The notes beneath the pieces were generated by a model, which saw only the letters and a program-made list of their open reading frames with translations, had not been told where the DNA came from and did no database searches. This document shows, piece by piece, positions 23,998 to 36,035 of a stretch of 64,000 bases of DNA (position 1 is its first letter; every line of letters begins with the position of its first letter). A program made the position numbers and the translations under genes. Location: the NCBI RefSeq assembly GCF_017562075.2, contig NC_054083.1, positions 13,122,107 through 13,186,106 on the forward strand, read 5' to 3'. The stretch is from Anopheles merus (Eukaryota > Arthropoda > Insecta > Diptera > Culicidae).

Positions 23998-24677
23998 TAC
24001 CGCACGCAGCAGACACTACAAAACTGATCACGCAAGGGTAAATCACAAAACAAACACAACCGTCACGATCAAGCGGCACATTGAGACTTCTGATGATTGT
24101 TTTTGTTCACTCACACACTGACACAGCAATGTTTTGATCTTCCTCAGTTTTTCTACTCCTCGAGTCTTCTCTCTGAGTTTTTCCTCTATTTTTAAATTCA
24201 TTTTATTATTTTTAGTGCCTTAAAATAGACATTTAGTGTGTCGTTTAGTGTTACATAGCGTGTGTTGTAATTTTTAGCTCAAAGTTAGTTAACTCTTGCT
24301 GTTGCTACATTTAGCCTGTTAATATTATTGAATGTTTTGAATTTACCTATATAATTTGTTTTTTTTTTAAATTTATTTTTCATTGTTTACTATTTTTAAT
24401 TACAATATAGTGGAGCTCTGATTGATATTAGACCTTTTGTGCCTTTTACACAATATACTGGATAAATTTAACAGTTTACACGTCATGATATAGATCATGT
24501 TTCAGCCATCGCGTTAGAGTGGAGTTCTTCTGCTGGGAAACGTTTTTTTGAAAAAAGCCTGGTCACATTGAGCACTTATAGTCTAAGAAAAAATGATAAC
24601 GAAAGAGAATCTAGTCTCAACCTTATCTACACTAATCTTTCCTCTATTACATAAATTTATAATCTAGTCTATTTACT

Positions 24678-27308
24678 TTAATATAACCTATTTACAAATC
24701 GCCACGGGCTGGATGTACAATTTGTTTTATACTTTTCTAATAGTAGATCAGCATATTGTATTATTTTTATCATATTTGTTCTTTGCTGAATGTCACTAGT
24801 ACTATGCCAAAGTGGTAAATTAAGGATTCGTTTAAGAAATTAGTTTTGGAACACTTGGATTTTCTTTAAGTGCGTAGAGGCACTTTTTCCCCAAACTGGG
24901 TATGCATTTAATAATATAGGTCGTAGGATTTGTTTATAAAGCAAAAGCTTATTTTCTAAGTTAAGTTTTGAATTTCTGTTAGTAAAGCTATATAGAGATA
25001 ATGAAGTTTTTGTTGCAGAGAGTATTCTATTTTCAATATGTTTTTTGAATGTTAACCTTTTGTCGAGTGTAACCCCCAAATATTTAATTTCATTTTTCCA
25101 TTCCACTTCATTATTATTAATGTTTAATTTTCTATCTGGCAATTTTCTTCTACTTGTGCAACGCGAGAAAAAAATAGCTTCAGTTTTAGCTTCATTTACT
25201 TTCAGCTTCCATGTTTTGCAGTATCTTGCATACTCATTTAGTCCTTTGTTTAGACTTTTTATAATTGTTCTTGGACATTTGGCAGAGGAACTAATCGCAA
25301 AGTCATCGGCAAAAGAGTATTGTTTGACATTTTTCATTTTTGGAATATCGCATGTGTAAATATTAAACAGAATCGGTGACAGAGCGCTTCCTTGAGGAAG
25401 ACCTGCTGATGGGTAGAACGGTGTGGAGGTAAAATTATTTATGTGAACCGAGCCTGTTCGTGTTTTGAGAAATGAAGTGATAAGTCGAATCAGATTTGGA
25501 GGAAAATTGAAGGATACAAGTTTGAATAACAATCCTTCATGCCAAACCGTATCAAAAGCCTTTTCTAGGTCTAGTAATGCTAATCCTGTTGACTTCTTAT
25601 TGTCTCTTTGTGATTTTATAGTGTTTGTTAATCTGTGTAATTGGTGAGTTGTGGATAGTCCAGCTTGGAAACCAAATTGGGACTTTGGGATAATGTTGTG
25701 AATGTCAATGTGTTTTTTATGCGATCAGCAATTTGTTTTTCAAAGATTTTTCCCAGGCAACTCAAGAGGCTTATCGGTCTATAGTTTTTAGTATCGCGAG
25801 GATCTTTGTTTGGTTTTGGAATAGGAATTATTTTAGCTTTTTTCCAATCATTAGGGAAGTAGCATAATTATAAGCATGCATTTAAGATAAATGTCAAGTA
25901 AATTATTCCCTGCATTGGTATTTTCTTTATAGCTGTGTTATTAATGTTATCAATACCTATTGATTTTTTTGATTGTAGTTTCTTAATTATTTGACAGAGT
26001 TTTTTTGGTTTAATTAATTCTTTATCTAAGTTAGCTGGTAAGGAGTGAAAGTTGTTGAATTCATCAAGTGTTTTTTTTAACTAAGCGCTCTTGAGAGCTT
26101 TTTGTTTGTATTGTGGTATTGTTAGCGTTTTCAAAGTGAGCTTTTAAGGCTTCACATTTCTCAGGATTTGTTAGTAAGAAATTTCCATGTTCTTTAATTG
26201 GGGGTATAGTTTTACTGTCTCCATTCATGATCCGAACAAATCTCCATAGCATTGACCAAACATTGTTTCTGATCAGGGATATTTCATCTTCAACTTGTTT
26301 TGCTAATGTTTTGTACACATTTTTTAAAGCAAGGTTCCGCCTATTTCTTTGCCATCGGCGCCTTAATTGGTTTCTGTATTTCATTTTGTTTAGTGTAGCC
26401 TCAGGGATTATTAATTTATATCGGTCTATTTTAGTTAGTGGTACAAATTTGCTATGTGCAGTGCTGGTTAGTTTAGAAAAATAGGCTACCATGAGATCAA
26501 TTTGTTTTTCATTGTTAATTTTAGCTAAATTCAAGTTTGACAGCTCTATGCGTTGAGAAATGTATTTTTGATACCCTGTCCAATTTGCTTTGGAGTAGTT
26601 TGGAATACTGTTGCCGCATGGTTTAAAGCTATTGGTAAAGGAAATTTCAAAGATAACCGGAAGATGGTCGGATGTAAATTCGGTTATTGTTCGTGGTGAT
26701 GTTATCTGGTGTAAATTGTTTGTGAGAACGAGATCAATAGTGGATGGGTTTCGATTTTCATCATTGGGAAAATATGTAGGGTTATGTGGATGGTGAATCG
26801 AAAAATTTCCTCTTTGTAAAGTTTCAAAAAGGGTTTTTCCCATCCGATTTGCACTTTGGCAATTCCATAGCCTTTGTCTAGCGTTAAAGTCGCCACAAAG
26901 GAAATAACTGTTTGGGATAGCACTCAATAGGTTAACGTCTGCTTTAAAACTCTCACAATCTCTGTTTGCTCCAGGATTATATACTGATATTATACTTATT
27001 TTTCCTCTATCAGTTTGTAACTGTATGCCTATGGCTTCTAGTGATTTTAATTTTAATGAAGGAAGTAATTTATGGGTGATATTTTTGCTGACTACTATAG
27101 CTACACCACCTTTTGTTGTAGTGTCTCTATCTAGTCTATGTATAATATAATTGCAATGTGAAAAACGCATATTACATTTAAGGAATGTTTCATTCAGAGC
27201 TGCTATTTGTATCTTATTTGCATCCATGAAATTGAAAAATTCATGTTGTTTGCTGGCTATGCCATTGGCATTCCAATACATGATTTTTAAACCCTTTTTA
27301 TTTGCCAT
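24678..27308 (-). pseudogene. ORF2 of LINE 2: endonuclease and reverse transcriptase, broken
   Basis: The first 414 codons (27,308 down to 26,064) are open and hold the endonuclease: MYWNANG, LNETFLK, GDFNARQRLW and SDHLPVIF. The RT region is in a second open part (25,532-24,840) with GLPQGSALSPILF and the catalytic FADD in YSFADDFAIS. Between them are frame breaks, and a TAA interrupts the C-terminus near 24,840 before the natural stop at 24,678. Typical of a LINE that decayed after insertion. Confidence 0.85.
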
Positions 27309-27791
27309 TGGAGAAACAATATTTAGCTGATATCTGTACTATTACGGAAATTAGATCTTTTTTGTTGCGACATTCGCTTAAATGTGTAAATACGTCTTCG
27401 ACAATTTGGCCTATTTCTTCAAAATTTATGTCGAAATCTCCTGTAGAAGTGTTTTTCTTTGAATTGAACACATTTGAATAGTTAATCGGCACTTAGCTTG
27501 GCTTGGGCGGATTTTCTATTGAGGGGAAACTGATTTCGTTGTATTTGAATTCTTTCGTCTTATGTGGCGCTTTAGTTGCTTTAGTTACGCTTACACGTGT
27601 AGGACAGCCTGAATAATTGGCTGTGTGGTGGTCACCGCAATTAGCGCAGCGCAGCTTTGCCGGCGCTATTTAACCGTCTGGGCTAGTAGTAGTTACGCTA
27701 AGCGGACAGGATTTGGATGCGTGTGAACCAGCGCATTTCACGCACACAGGTGGGCGGTGGCAGTTTGTGTTACCGTGACCATAACGCTGGC

Positions 27792-28212
27792 TTGGGACTC
27801 CCGTCCTGGATACTGCGTCTGGTCACCCAGAAGCTGGATACAGAGATCGGGGGGGGGGGGGGGGGGGGGGGGGGGGTTCAGCGCGGCCTGACCTCGACCA
27901 TATTCTCGGTAACCCACCGAGCTTTCCCTCATCCTACTCTCGCTCCTTGCCGGCACGGGGGGACAGCGGCCGATAGTCTGCTACCTCAATAGTTGAAAAG
28001 GCAGAGTTACTTTACAACTCAAATATGTTCTTTCCCTACTCCTCAACTTCCCACCCCTCCATCCCATCCCTACCAATCCGTGTATCCCTTATCCCCCCCT
28101 CAGAGAGGAAGAGAAAAATAATCTAATATAATTTGCAAAAGGATACTAGTGCATGTGACGAAAGAGTCCATAAGGACCAACGTCACTATAATTTCTTTGA
28201 CAGACAGACAGA
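27792..28212 (+). mobile_element. Poly-G-containing insertion element (unnamed)
   Basis: A 421-bp unit bounded by a perfect 12-bp target duplication CATAACGCTGGC (27,780-27,791 and 28,213-28,224). It opens TTGGGACTCCCGTCCTGG, contains a run of about 28 G at 27,849-27,876, and ends in a GACA repeat. A related fragment, also with a G run at the same internal place, lies on the minus strand at about 58,197-58,260. A long target duplication and a simple-repeat 3' end suggest LINE-mediated insertion, so it may be a SINE or a 5'-truncated LINE; I cannot name it. Confidence 0.65.
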
Positions 28213-28260
28213 CATAACGCTGGCAATTTTTACACTGCATTGGCCCGCTTGCAGATGTAT

Positions 28261-28470
28261 CTTCTTCTTCTTCTTTGGCTCAACAACCGATGCCGGTCAA
28301 GGCCTGCCAACCCACTTGTGGGGTTGGCTTTCAGTGACTTATTGATTTCCCCCCATAGCAGGATAGTCAGTCTTACGTATGGCGGCACGGTCTATTTGGG
28401 GCTTGAACCCATGACGGGCATGTTATTAAGTCGTACGAGTTGACGACTGTACCATGAGACCGGCTCGATG
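28261..28470 (-). mobile_element. tRNA-headed SINE in LINE 2
   Basis: A perfect 14-bp target duplication GCTTGCAGATGTAT (28,247-28,260 and 28,471-28,484) frames a minus-strand SINE. Its head has the pol III B box (GGGTTCAAGCCCC) and its tail is AGAAGAAG. It resembles the SINE200/SINEX type known from Anopheles; the family name is from memory. Confidence 0.85.
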
Positions 28471-29320
28471 GCTTGCAGATGTATAATATTCAAAAAATAC
28501 GCGATGGTGGTTCACTGCTCGAATATTTTTGAGTTCACTAAGGGTTATTGAACCCTTCACAAAATGTAATAGATACATCATCTGATCGTCGAATTTCTTT
28601 CTACGAATCTTCAATTTTTTATCGCCGTGGGTTTTACATGCATTTCTTCCAGTGCTGTTTTGATTTCTTCCAAAGGATAATCTGGGAGGCCAAAAAAGAC
28701 AATTTTTGTGGTTTTTTCGTCATCAAGCTGATGTGTGTAGAAGTGCGTCGAAGTTTTTTTGAATTCCTCGATTATTTTACGAAAATAACTCGTGTTTGTA
28801 GCATGCACTACGATACCTTTCACGGTAGTATTTGTTGTGTAGTTAACTACACCAACACCAGTTATTTTACGATGGACATCGCCTACAGATGTGCCGGTCA
28901 CGACGATTGGAGGTACACGTTCGGTTTTACGCACACTTGCTCTTGCATTGTACGAGGAGAGAGGTAGATCTTCACTATCACTTAGTAACTCGAACGAATT
29001 TCTGGTTTCTACTGTCACATTGTTGTTTCCAATATTGTGACGTATTGTTGATGCTTTTGGTGGTCTTCCACGTCGCTTTTTACCACGATCCATGACGATG
29101 GATCGGGTGAGCGATTGTTTTTTAAAGCTCGGCAATGTAGTGCCTTGTTCTGCACGGACACTAACACTGTTACAACTCTGAACGATTTGTATACGCCACT
29201 CGAGCTCCGCAAACAAAAAAAAAAAACACGTCTGTTTCGGGCTACGCTAAGTGTGGGAATGATATTATTTGCTAATCTAACCTAATCTATATACTACTAT
29301 TCACAAAAGCAACAAATGGG

Positions 29321-30028
29321 TTAAGAATTTGTATTGTATTTTTTATTTCCGGGTCCGACGGCCAAGCCGACCGCGAAGGTTTCAGTCGTTTTGGAGCGCT
29401 TGGTAAACCGTCTGCTGCCACGGAACAGAACGTCCCGGGCAAAGGGGTTCGGGAGCGTCAACGGTCCAACTCTCCTGATGGTTTTTGCGATAGGTTTAAG
29501 CCATTCATTGAGATCTTTCAAATTAACTATTTGGTCGCCGTTCTCTTGGTAATATTCTGACCATTGGTACTGCAATATCATTGGCAGTTTTTCAACGATC
29601 TCGTTGACCAATCGCGGATCGTTCAAATATTCGCAAAGGTTTAAACTAGTCATGTTAATTACCAGATTTTCCACGGATTCTGAAAGCTTCGGAATCTGCG
29701 AATGCTTGTTAACTCGGACTTTCAAAATGTCCTTTAGCAAATGCTTGTATACAAGATCTGGTCTACTGTAAGTTTCATCCAAACGTTCGATCATAGCCGG
29801 AACGTTTTTTTATGGATCCATTAACAGCGGTCGTATGCTACGCTCGGCTTCTCCTTTCACATACTGTTGAATTCTTCGCAAATTCTCGAAATTCGAAAAT
29901 TTTGCATCTATAGTTGACTCGTCTAATGTTTTCTTGAATAGAGGCAAATCCTTTAATTGGCGATCAAAATAGGGTAATGGAACTAGCGTATCACGCCGTA
30001 TCGCAGAGTTCGTGGTCTCGTCCGTCAT
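29321..30028 (-). pseudogene. BEL/Pao gag fragment (DUF1759-like), broken
   Basis: Two frames read as one protein: LPLFKKTLDESTIDAKFSNF and QQYVKGEAERSIRPLL in the first (30,028-29,810), then RLDETYSRPDLVYKHLL in the second (29,794 onward). This order is the gag core of BEL/Pao elements. The downstream end runs straight into a 133-bp block (29,345-29,477) that is also found in the presumed LTR at 36.6 kb, so a deletion joined gag to the LTR and removed pol. It is separated from its own N-terminus by LINE 3. Confidence 0.75.
29345..29477 (-). repeat. Block shared with the BEL LTR at 36.6 kb
   Basis: About 133 bases matching 36,606-36,738 at roughly 90 percent by eye, same orientation. It is the end of a BEL LTR, here fused to the gag remnant. 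Confidence 0.65.
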
Positions 30029-30416
30029 TTTTGGCTCTTCAGTCTGATTGGTGCATTTTTTTAAAGAAAATTATCAACTTTTTTTTATTTCATACAAAAG
30101 ATTGAATACATATGGTGTCGTAGAGATTAAATTCTACATTATTTAGATTCCCTGCTACTTGCATGTTTAAAACTATAAATGGATGTAAGAAATCCAATTT
30201 GAATGGAACCTTATTACGAATTTGTCTTCTTCTCAATCCTAACACATGGATTATATAACTGCAGAGCTTAGCTCTCTTTGTTCAGGAAATTATAGTCCCA
30301 TAGCATACGCATACTACTAACTTAAACCTAATTAGAACTTCATTGTGAACCTAGATCTAACCTTATTTTTATATTTTTTAATTCAATATTCAATGATATT
30401 TACCTATGAAAAACGT

Positions 30417-33400
30417 TTAGCTGAATAAGCTATTTATGGTTGCCATGCTGGATGTCAGAGAAGTAGTTCTAAGTCTTGTATAATCTGCCTCTATTTGTTC
30501 TTTAATGTAAGGTGTTTCGGCTAACTGATGCAGCTGGATGGTGTGGTATTGCATCGGAAGACCATTAATGATTTTCAAAATCTTATTTTGTATTATTTGT
30601 ACACGCTTAAGCTCAAATGCTGAGCATGTTTTCCAAATGTGTGAACCATATAATAAAGCTGGTTTTATGATTTGTTGATACACCAATTTTTTGTTGCCTA
30701 ATGAAGGTCCCGGACCTTTGAATAAAGGATAGAGCTTCTTCAAGTAACTTAAAGTTTTGTTGCTTATTTGGTCAATGTGGGATTTAAATCTAAGCTATCG
30801 ATCAATGATCACACCAAGATAACTTACGACCGAGCACCACGGTATTTCTACATTCGATATTAGTATCGGATCTATTTTGCGCCGCAATGCGGCATCTGGC
30901 ATGTTTCGCTTGTAAGTGAAAACTATTGTTTGGGTTTTATTTGGATTCACCCTAATTTTCCAATCGTTAAGATACCCTATATAGGTATCCAGCGCTCTTT
31001 GAAGCCCACCACGGAGAAAGCTGTAGTTCTTGCTGCTATATAGTATAGCCGTGTCATCGGCGTATAGGGAAAGGGAGGTATGATTCCTTAGTGTGGGTAA
31101 GTCTGAAGTGTACAAATTATAGAGTAGTGGACCCAACACACTTCCCTGTGGAATGCTGGCACAATTGAAATACGTGGTAGACACAATATTGCCAATAACT
31201 ACTTTGGAAGTTCTTTGAGAAAGGTAGCAAGCAATCAACTTAACTAGATAGGATGGAAATTGTAGTCGAAGCAGTTTAAAAACGAGACCATCATGCCAAA
31301 CGTTGTCAAACGCTTTTTTACGTCAAGCAGTGCCTTCGCTGTGGACATTCCTCTGGTCTTGGCGTTGTTAACAATATTAACTACACGTTGCAGTTGATGA
31401 GCCGTGGAATGATCTCTCTTGGATCCAAATTGCACGTCAGTAAAAGCGTTAGATTCCTCGCAATACTCTAGCATTCTGCGGTAGATTACTTTCTCGAATA
31501 TTTTGCTTAGCGCACTCAGTAGTGATATCCCTCTGTAGCTTGTAAACAAGCAAGGGTCTTTTCCCGGTTTGGGAATGGCAACAACTTTCGCTATCTTTCA
31601 GCCCTGTGGAAAGTAGCCCAGCTCAAAACATTTATTTAAAATGTTGGTGATCAGGTGCAGAGCATTTTCGCTTAAGTGCTTATGCAAGACGTTAAATTGT
31701 TGGTCGAATTCTGGTACTTTAAAATTTGGGCAGATGGATATATGATTTTTAATTTCGTTACATGTTATTCTTGTCTCATCTGGCAAGGTGATGGTTGTTT
31801 GTGCTAGATTTAAAATCGATGTTCTAACAATGCCTTCAAAGGGACTTTCCATGCTCTCAGCTAACCTGTGAGCTGCCTTGAATTGCTCTGCTAAGCCCGT
31901 CTTCTGGGGTGAAAAGCACTATATCATAGTCTTTAAGAGGAGGAATGGGTTTTGGCCTTGATCTTAGTATTTTTGTCACTTTCCACAAGGGCTGCGACGC
32001 TTTAGGCATGATTCAAAGCCTATCTCTGAATTGTTGGTTTCTAAAAACCTCTAACCCAGCGGTCGGCAAAGTCCGGCTCGCGGGCTAAATGCGGCCCGCC
32101 GCAACATACAATCCGGCCCGCGAAAGCTTTTGACTGATTTTGAAAGATGGGAAGAAACTATTCGTATAAAAATGAATATCTTTTAGAATAACATTTTATA
32201 CCATCGTACTCTTTCAACTTTAATTAAAGTACTTTGGAATGACGGATCGATCTCCCGGCCCAGATAACTCAATAATGTAGCCACTTGTAGCTCTGTCTTC
32301 ATTTTTAGCTTCTTTTGAAACCTCAAAAAATGAACCTTGGCTCTTTTGCGATGCTTTGATTGTTGCCTAATAGTACCAAGATGTTGGTGACCAAAACGCA
32401 GACACGTTCTTATGCGACGACAGACTTGTGTACGCAGTCCATTTAAGACGTTACGGGGCGTCATTCGTTGATGGCGCACGCTTCTACATTGGTTGGTTCA
32501 CTGTTTTGGTCATCATGGTAAGAGTTCGACTGATAGAGGTGTCAAGATGAGGGTACTGATAGAGGTTGTCTGTTGTCTCATGGGATACTACTATTCAAAG
32601 TGCAATTAACGTTTTGTTAGAGCGGGTGAAGATAATTCCATGATAAACCTATGAATTTGTCAATTTGTTAATGCAACCGTTATGCAATTTTAACATTGTT
32701 TCAACACGACAATAATACTTTCGGAATGAAGGAAATCGCACACGAATTTTAATATTTATGAGATATACTAAAGCCTGATTACAATAAATGTATTTAAAGT
32801 TTTGCATGCGACTTGCATTTGATGGGAGATCATTAGACTTTCACCAACGCAAAACATGCAACAAAATTTTAAATATTGAGAAACAGTTCCATACATTTTC
32901 ACGCGATAATTTTTTTATTTTGTTTTATTCTTTTTTCTTAATTTGACACAAATCAGTTGGTTTTCCCTTTAAACTATTTTGGGGATATTTTCGATCGTAT
33001 TTGAAAGCAAAAACAAATATTTATAAATCCCTGTTGTTTTAACGAGAACGACGATTCCACACTATTGCTGTTTACGAGTACAACAATTATCAAAGTGCTT
33101 TTTCATAAGGAATCAGTAATCAATTGATCTGACATAGCATTACTTATCCATAAAGCTTTTGTATAATTACTGAATCTATTTTTGTTTCGATAATTTTTCA
33201 GCCGTTCAGACTTTTGTATCATCCCCGGAATATCCTCAATATTTTTTGCGGCGTGGGAGGATGGGGTCTTCAGGAAGCGATATTGATCCTTTTATGTTAT
33301 GTTTTAACTGATCACATTTTTGGCCATTTATTCCCGATGCTTAAACATTAGAATTAATATTTAAAGTAGGTAACACTAATTTTGAACCATACTTGGATGA

Positions 33401-34574
33401 TATAATTACAGAAAAACAACCATAATACCTAAAATGTTTCTAAAAGATTAAAATGTAATAATTTAAGCGTAATAATAAAAAAAACCGCATTCACCTGGCC
33501 CGCGGCACTCGCTCATTTACTAAAGTTGGCCCTTTGCCTCAAAAGTTTGCCGACCGCTGCTCTAACCTGTTTTGAACTAACTTGGCAAGATTTCGAAACT
33601 CTCTGTAAAGAATTCTATCTCTCGATCGTTGATACCGTTTTCTTACCAGATTTTTGTAAGAGATGAGCCGGATGGTGTCGGCATCTAGCTTCAGCAAATG
33701 AGACCGAAGCTCAACAACTGGAACTGCACGGTGGGCCGCTTCTTCTATAGTAGTGTTAAGCCCTCTCAACGCAGCATCGATATCGTCTGAAGAGTTCAGG
33801 TGGACATCCGGGTTTAGATTCTCGTTGGCGTCAAACAAACGCCAGTAAGTTTCGAGGAAGTTCTTCCTTCTACGCCAAGTCTCTTGCATGTCGTTATTGA
33901 TGGTCACGACAACCGGTAGGTGATCCGATGTCAGAGCAGTTGTTGCGATCGGCTCGTTGATCTTCTCTTACATGTTGGTGAGGAAGAAGTCAATTAGGGA
34001 TGAACTTCTACCTTCTTCTACGAAGAACGTGTGCTGTCTTGGGTGCACAACTGTGAAGGAGCCCGATTGCATCGCTTCGAACAGTATCTGCCCATTCATG
34101 TTGCAACGCTGGTTACCCCAAGATTGATGTTTCACATTCAGGCAGGTCTCCTGCAATCAGGAAATCTTCTCTTGTTCTGACAAGCGTCGTCAGGTCTTGC
34201 CTGAGCAAGTTGGCAGTGCCGTTCGAGTATGCTGCTTGTTTGGGACAGTAAACAGCAAAAAACTTAAATGAACTACTTCCAGTTAGCACTTCTATTATAG
34301 CCGCTTCGATGAATCGCGTATTTGGTAGGGAGAGAATTCGGAATTTGAGCTTGTGATGGACAGCTATACCTATTGCTCCATGTGTGTCTCGATCGAGCCT
34401 TATAAAACTGTGGTTTGGTAGGTAAAACTTTGGTGAGATCGTAGATGAGTTTCAGTGATGGCGATAATGTCTATTGCTTCCTTTTGAAGGAAGTTGATGA
34501 ACTCCAGTTTTTTGGAAAAAATTGAGTGTGCATTCCAAGTGGCAGCTTAAATAGCCATGAGGAAGCTCATCCAT
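30417..34574 (-). pseudogene. ORF2 of LINE 3: endonuclease and reverse transcriptase, broken and split
   Basis: The start ATG at 34,574 overlaps the ORF1 stop. Endonuclease debris runs 34,574-33,560. After the hAT insertion the RT continues: LLSALSKIFEKV and DVQFGSKRDHSTAHQ near 31,500; IPQGSVLGPLLYN and the catalytic YADD (SLYADDTAI) near 31,070-31,200; and the C-terminal connection domain with KPALLYGSHIW to 30,417. Multiple frameshifts are present. Confidence 0.8.
32057..33559 (-). mobile_element. hAT-like transposon with 8-bp target duplication
   Basis: A 1,503-bp element with 14-bp perfect terminal inverted repeats CAGCGGTCGGCAAA and a perfect 8-bp duplication CTCTAACC (32,049-32,056 and 33,560-33,567), the hAT hallmark. 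The subterminal part is rich in CGGCCCGC phrases. The minus strand near 32,300 has a broken frame with SKEAKNEDRATSGYI, faintly like the N-terminus of GTF2IRD2-related hAT transposases (a weak resemblance). No intact transposase, so non-autonomous. Confidence 0.85.
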
Positions 34575-34576
34575 TA

Positions 34577-35900
34577 TCTGTCGGACCAGCATGGTGACTT
34601 GCTGGTCGCGAGGGCGAGGGTTGCCTTCTTCGAGGCATTGGCAACAGGCGAGGTATGATGGGGTTTCGGCTCACGGGACGCTCGTTGCTGATTCTGCTGT
34701 GGCTGTTGATGCTACCGTCATTGCGCTTGACAGTACTCTGTTTGCAGCTGTTGTTTTTGAGGCTGGACCTGCATTTGCTGACTGGGTGGTGGTTGCAGAT
34801 TTGATGCAAGTTTTTCTATTATTTTCTGCTGTTGCATGATTTGCTGCTGCATCATGTTCATCTGCTGTTCCATGTGTTCAAGCTGCTGTTGCAACGGATG
34901 ATAATGGAGTTGTGTCAGCGACTGCCGCTGTTGTTGTGTCTCGTGTTGTTGACCTAGTGATGTGTGTTGCAACTGTGAAGGTTGCCCCTGTTGCAATCTA
35001 GTTGATGGCAACTTTTGTTGTGATATCACAGGCGTGACTGCTGTCTGGGAGGGAGGTGGAATACAGCTGACTCTGGAATTCCAGGCGGATTCAACGGGTG
35101 GTGGTGCTAGATTATAGCGCGGTGCTGTCTTTTGATGGTATTTTCCGTCACGCTTTTCTATGAAGTCACGACGAGCTGGGAAGTTATGGTTCAAGGGACT
35201 GTGATTGCCCTCACAATTGGCACATCGCCTTTTGTTCTCCAGCTCAACAAAGCACTGTTTAGCATGATGTTCTCCACACTTCATACAGCGTGTTTTCATA
35301 GAGCAATGATTTTACCCATGACAGAAGCGAAAGCAGCTTTTACACAGTGTCACTTCATCACGTACCGGGAAGTATCGTTCCCAGCGAACGTTAACCGATT
35401 GGATTCGTTTAACTTTTTGTAGCTCTTCAAGTGTGGTTTGGCCTTTATTGAAGGCGACCACGAAATTTTTGAACGAAGCTTTGATGGCCACATTGCTTTC
35501 CATCAAACGGATTAAAGCTGGTCGTGGAAGTTCAGTTGTCACTAGCCATTTATCCACTGCTTCTGGGGTGCCGAACCGCAATTCCTTCAATATCACCTGG
35601 AAAGGTTTGCCTCCAGGGAAATCGTGCGAGTAAAACTCGCGTTTCAGTTGGTTCAAGCGACCAACCACGGCTTCAAAACCATCGCGCGTATAGCACGAGA
35701 TTTTCGTGTAGTTTCCCTTTAGGAAGTTGAAACTGGCATCAAGTGTGCCGGTGTTTGCGAGAGCGTTAAACTCTGCAAATTCCTCTTCGAGGAGATCCTT
35801 TACGATTAAAGGAGGAATTCTCTTCTTCTTCACCGCTTACTTGCGCCAGCACCATTACTTGGTGGAACCACCACCAATTTCGACGGAGCCTTCTTTTTCG
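34577..35900 (-). pseudogene. ORF1 (gag-like) of LINE 3, frameshifted
   Basis: Starts near MQGNVTKKKAPSKLV at about 35,913. It continues MKKKRIPPLIVKDLL and a PRE_C2HC-like part (REFYSHDFPGGKPFQVILKE), then zinc knuckles (CMKCGEHHAKQC and CANCEGNH). A long Gln-rich segment (about 34,720-35,080) follows, probably a coiled coil that would serve ORF1 multimerisation. The extreme C-terminus ends TDNG by the ORF2 start. Two frame breaks separate the parts. The Gln-rich tail distinguishes it from LINE 1 and LINE 2. Confidence 0.7.
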
Positions 35901-36035
35901 TAACATTTCCCTGCATATAAACACATTCCGCAGGGCGTTTGCGATCACGGTCAAAAGCCGGATCTATCGACGTCAGTGATTCCTCCAACGCGCCGCACTC
36001 ACATATATACACACACGCACAAAACGTTTCACTGA

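Larger units (their letters stand above)
20006..24180 (-). mobile_element. Jockey-like LINE 1 (full length, decayed)
   Basis: A non-LTR retrotransposon with ORF1 (zinc knuckles), an apurinic-type endonuclease and reverse transcriptase, read right to left. The 3' end is an A tail (T run at 20,006-20,018 on the plus strand). The 5' end lies near 24,150-24,180, about 170 bases before the ORF1 ATG at 23,997. ORF1 and ORF2 overlap by eight bases in ATGGATAA, as in related elements. Several stops and frameshifts make it inactive. No clear target duplication was found. Its ORF1 family is the closest relative in the window to the C-terminal half of the chimeric gene at 11,394. Confidence 0.85.
27298..29093 (-). 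pseudogene. ORF1 (gag-like) of LINE 2, split by a SINE and a poly-G element
   Basis: Starts MDRGKKRRGRPPKAS, an AT-hook-like basic stretch. A PRE_C2HC-type region follows (FYTHQLDDEKTTKIVFFGLP), then two or three zinc knuckles including C-x2-C-x4-H-x4-C (CQRYGHGNTNC), and an end near SAKYCFSNGK. Apart from the two insertions there is a TAA in the knuckle region. The reading continues correctly once each insertion and one target copy are set aside. Confidence 0.75.
24357..29220 (-). mobile_element. Jockey-like LINE 2, carrying two inserted elements
   Basis: One LINE reconstructed across two insertions: a poly-G element at 27,792-28,212 and a SINE at 28,261-28,470, each with a perfect target duplication in the ORF1 sequence. 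The 3' end is taken at the A tail (T run near 24,360 on the plus strand) and the 5' end near 29,220. It belongs to the same subfamily as LINE 4 (40.5-50.5 kb) by ORF1 motifs (GPMQCK, HQLDDEKTTK / YQLEEDKTTK). Confidence 0.8.

Noticed and set aside
24840..29216. Two or three separate retrotransposon fragments
   Set aside because: Target duplications on both insertions show that ORF1 pieces are one reading, so a single LINE with two insertions is simpler.
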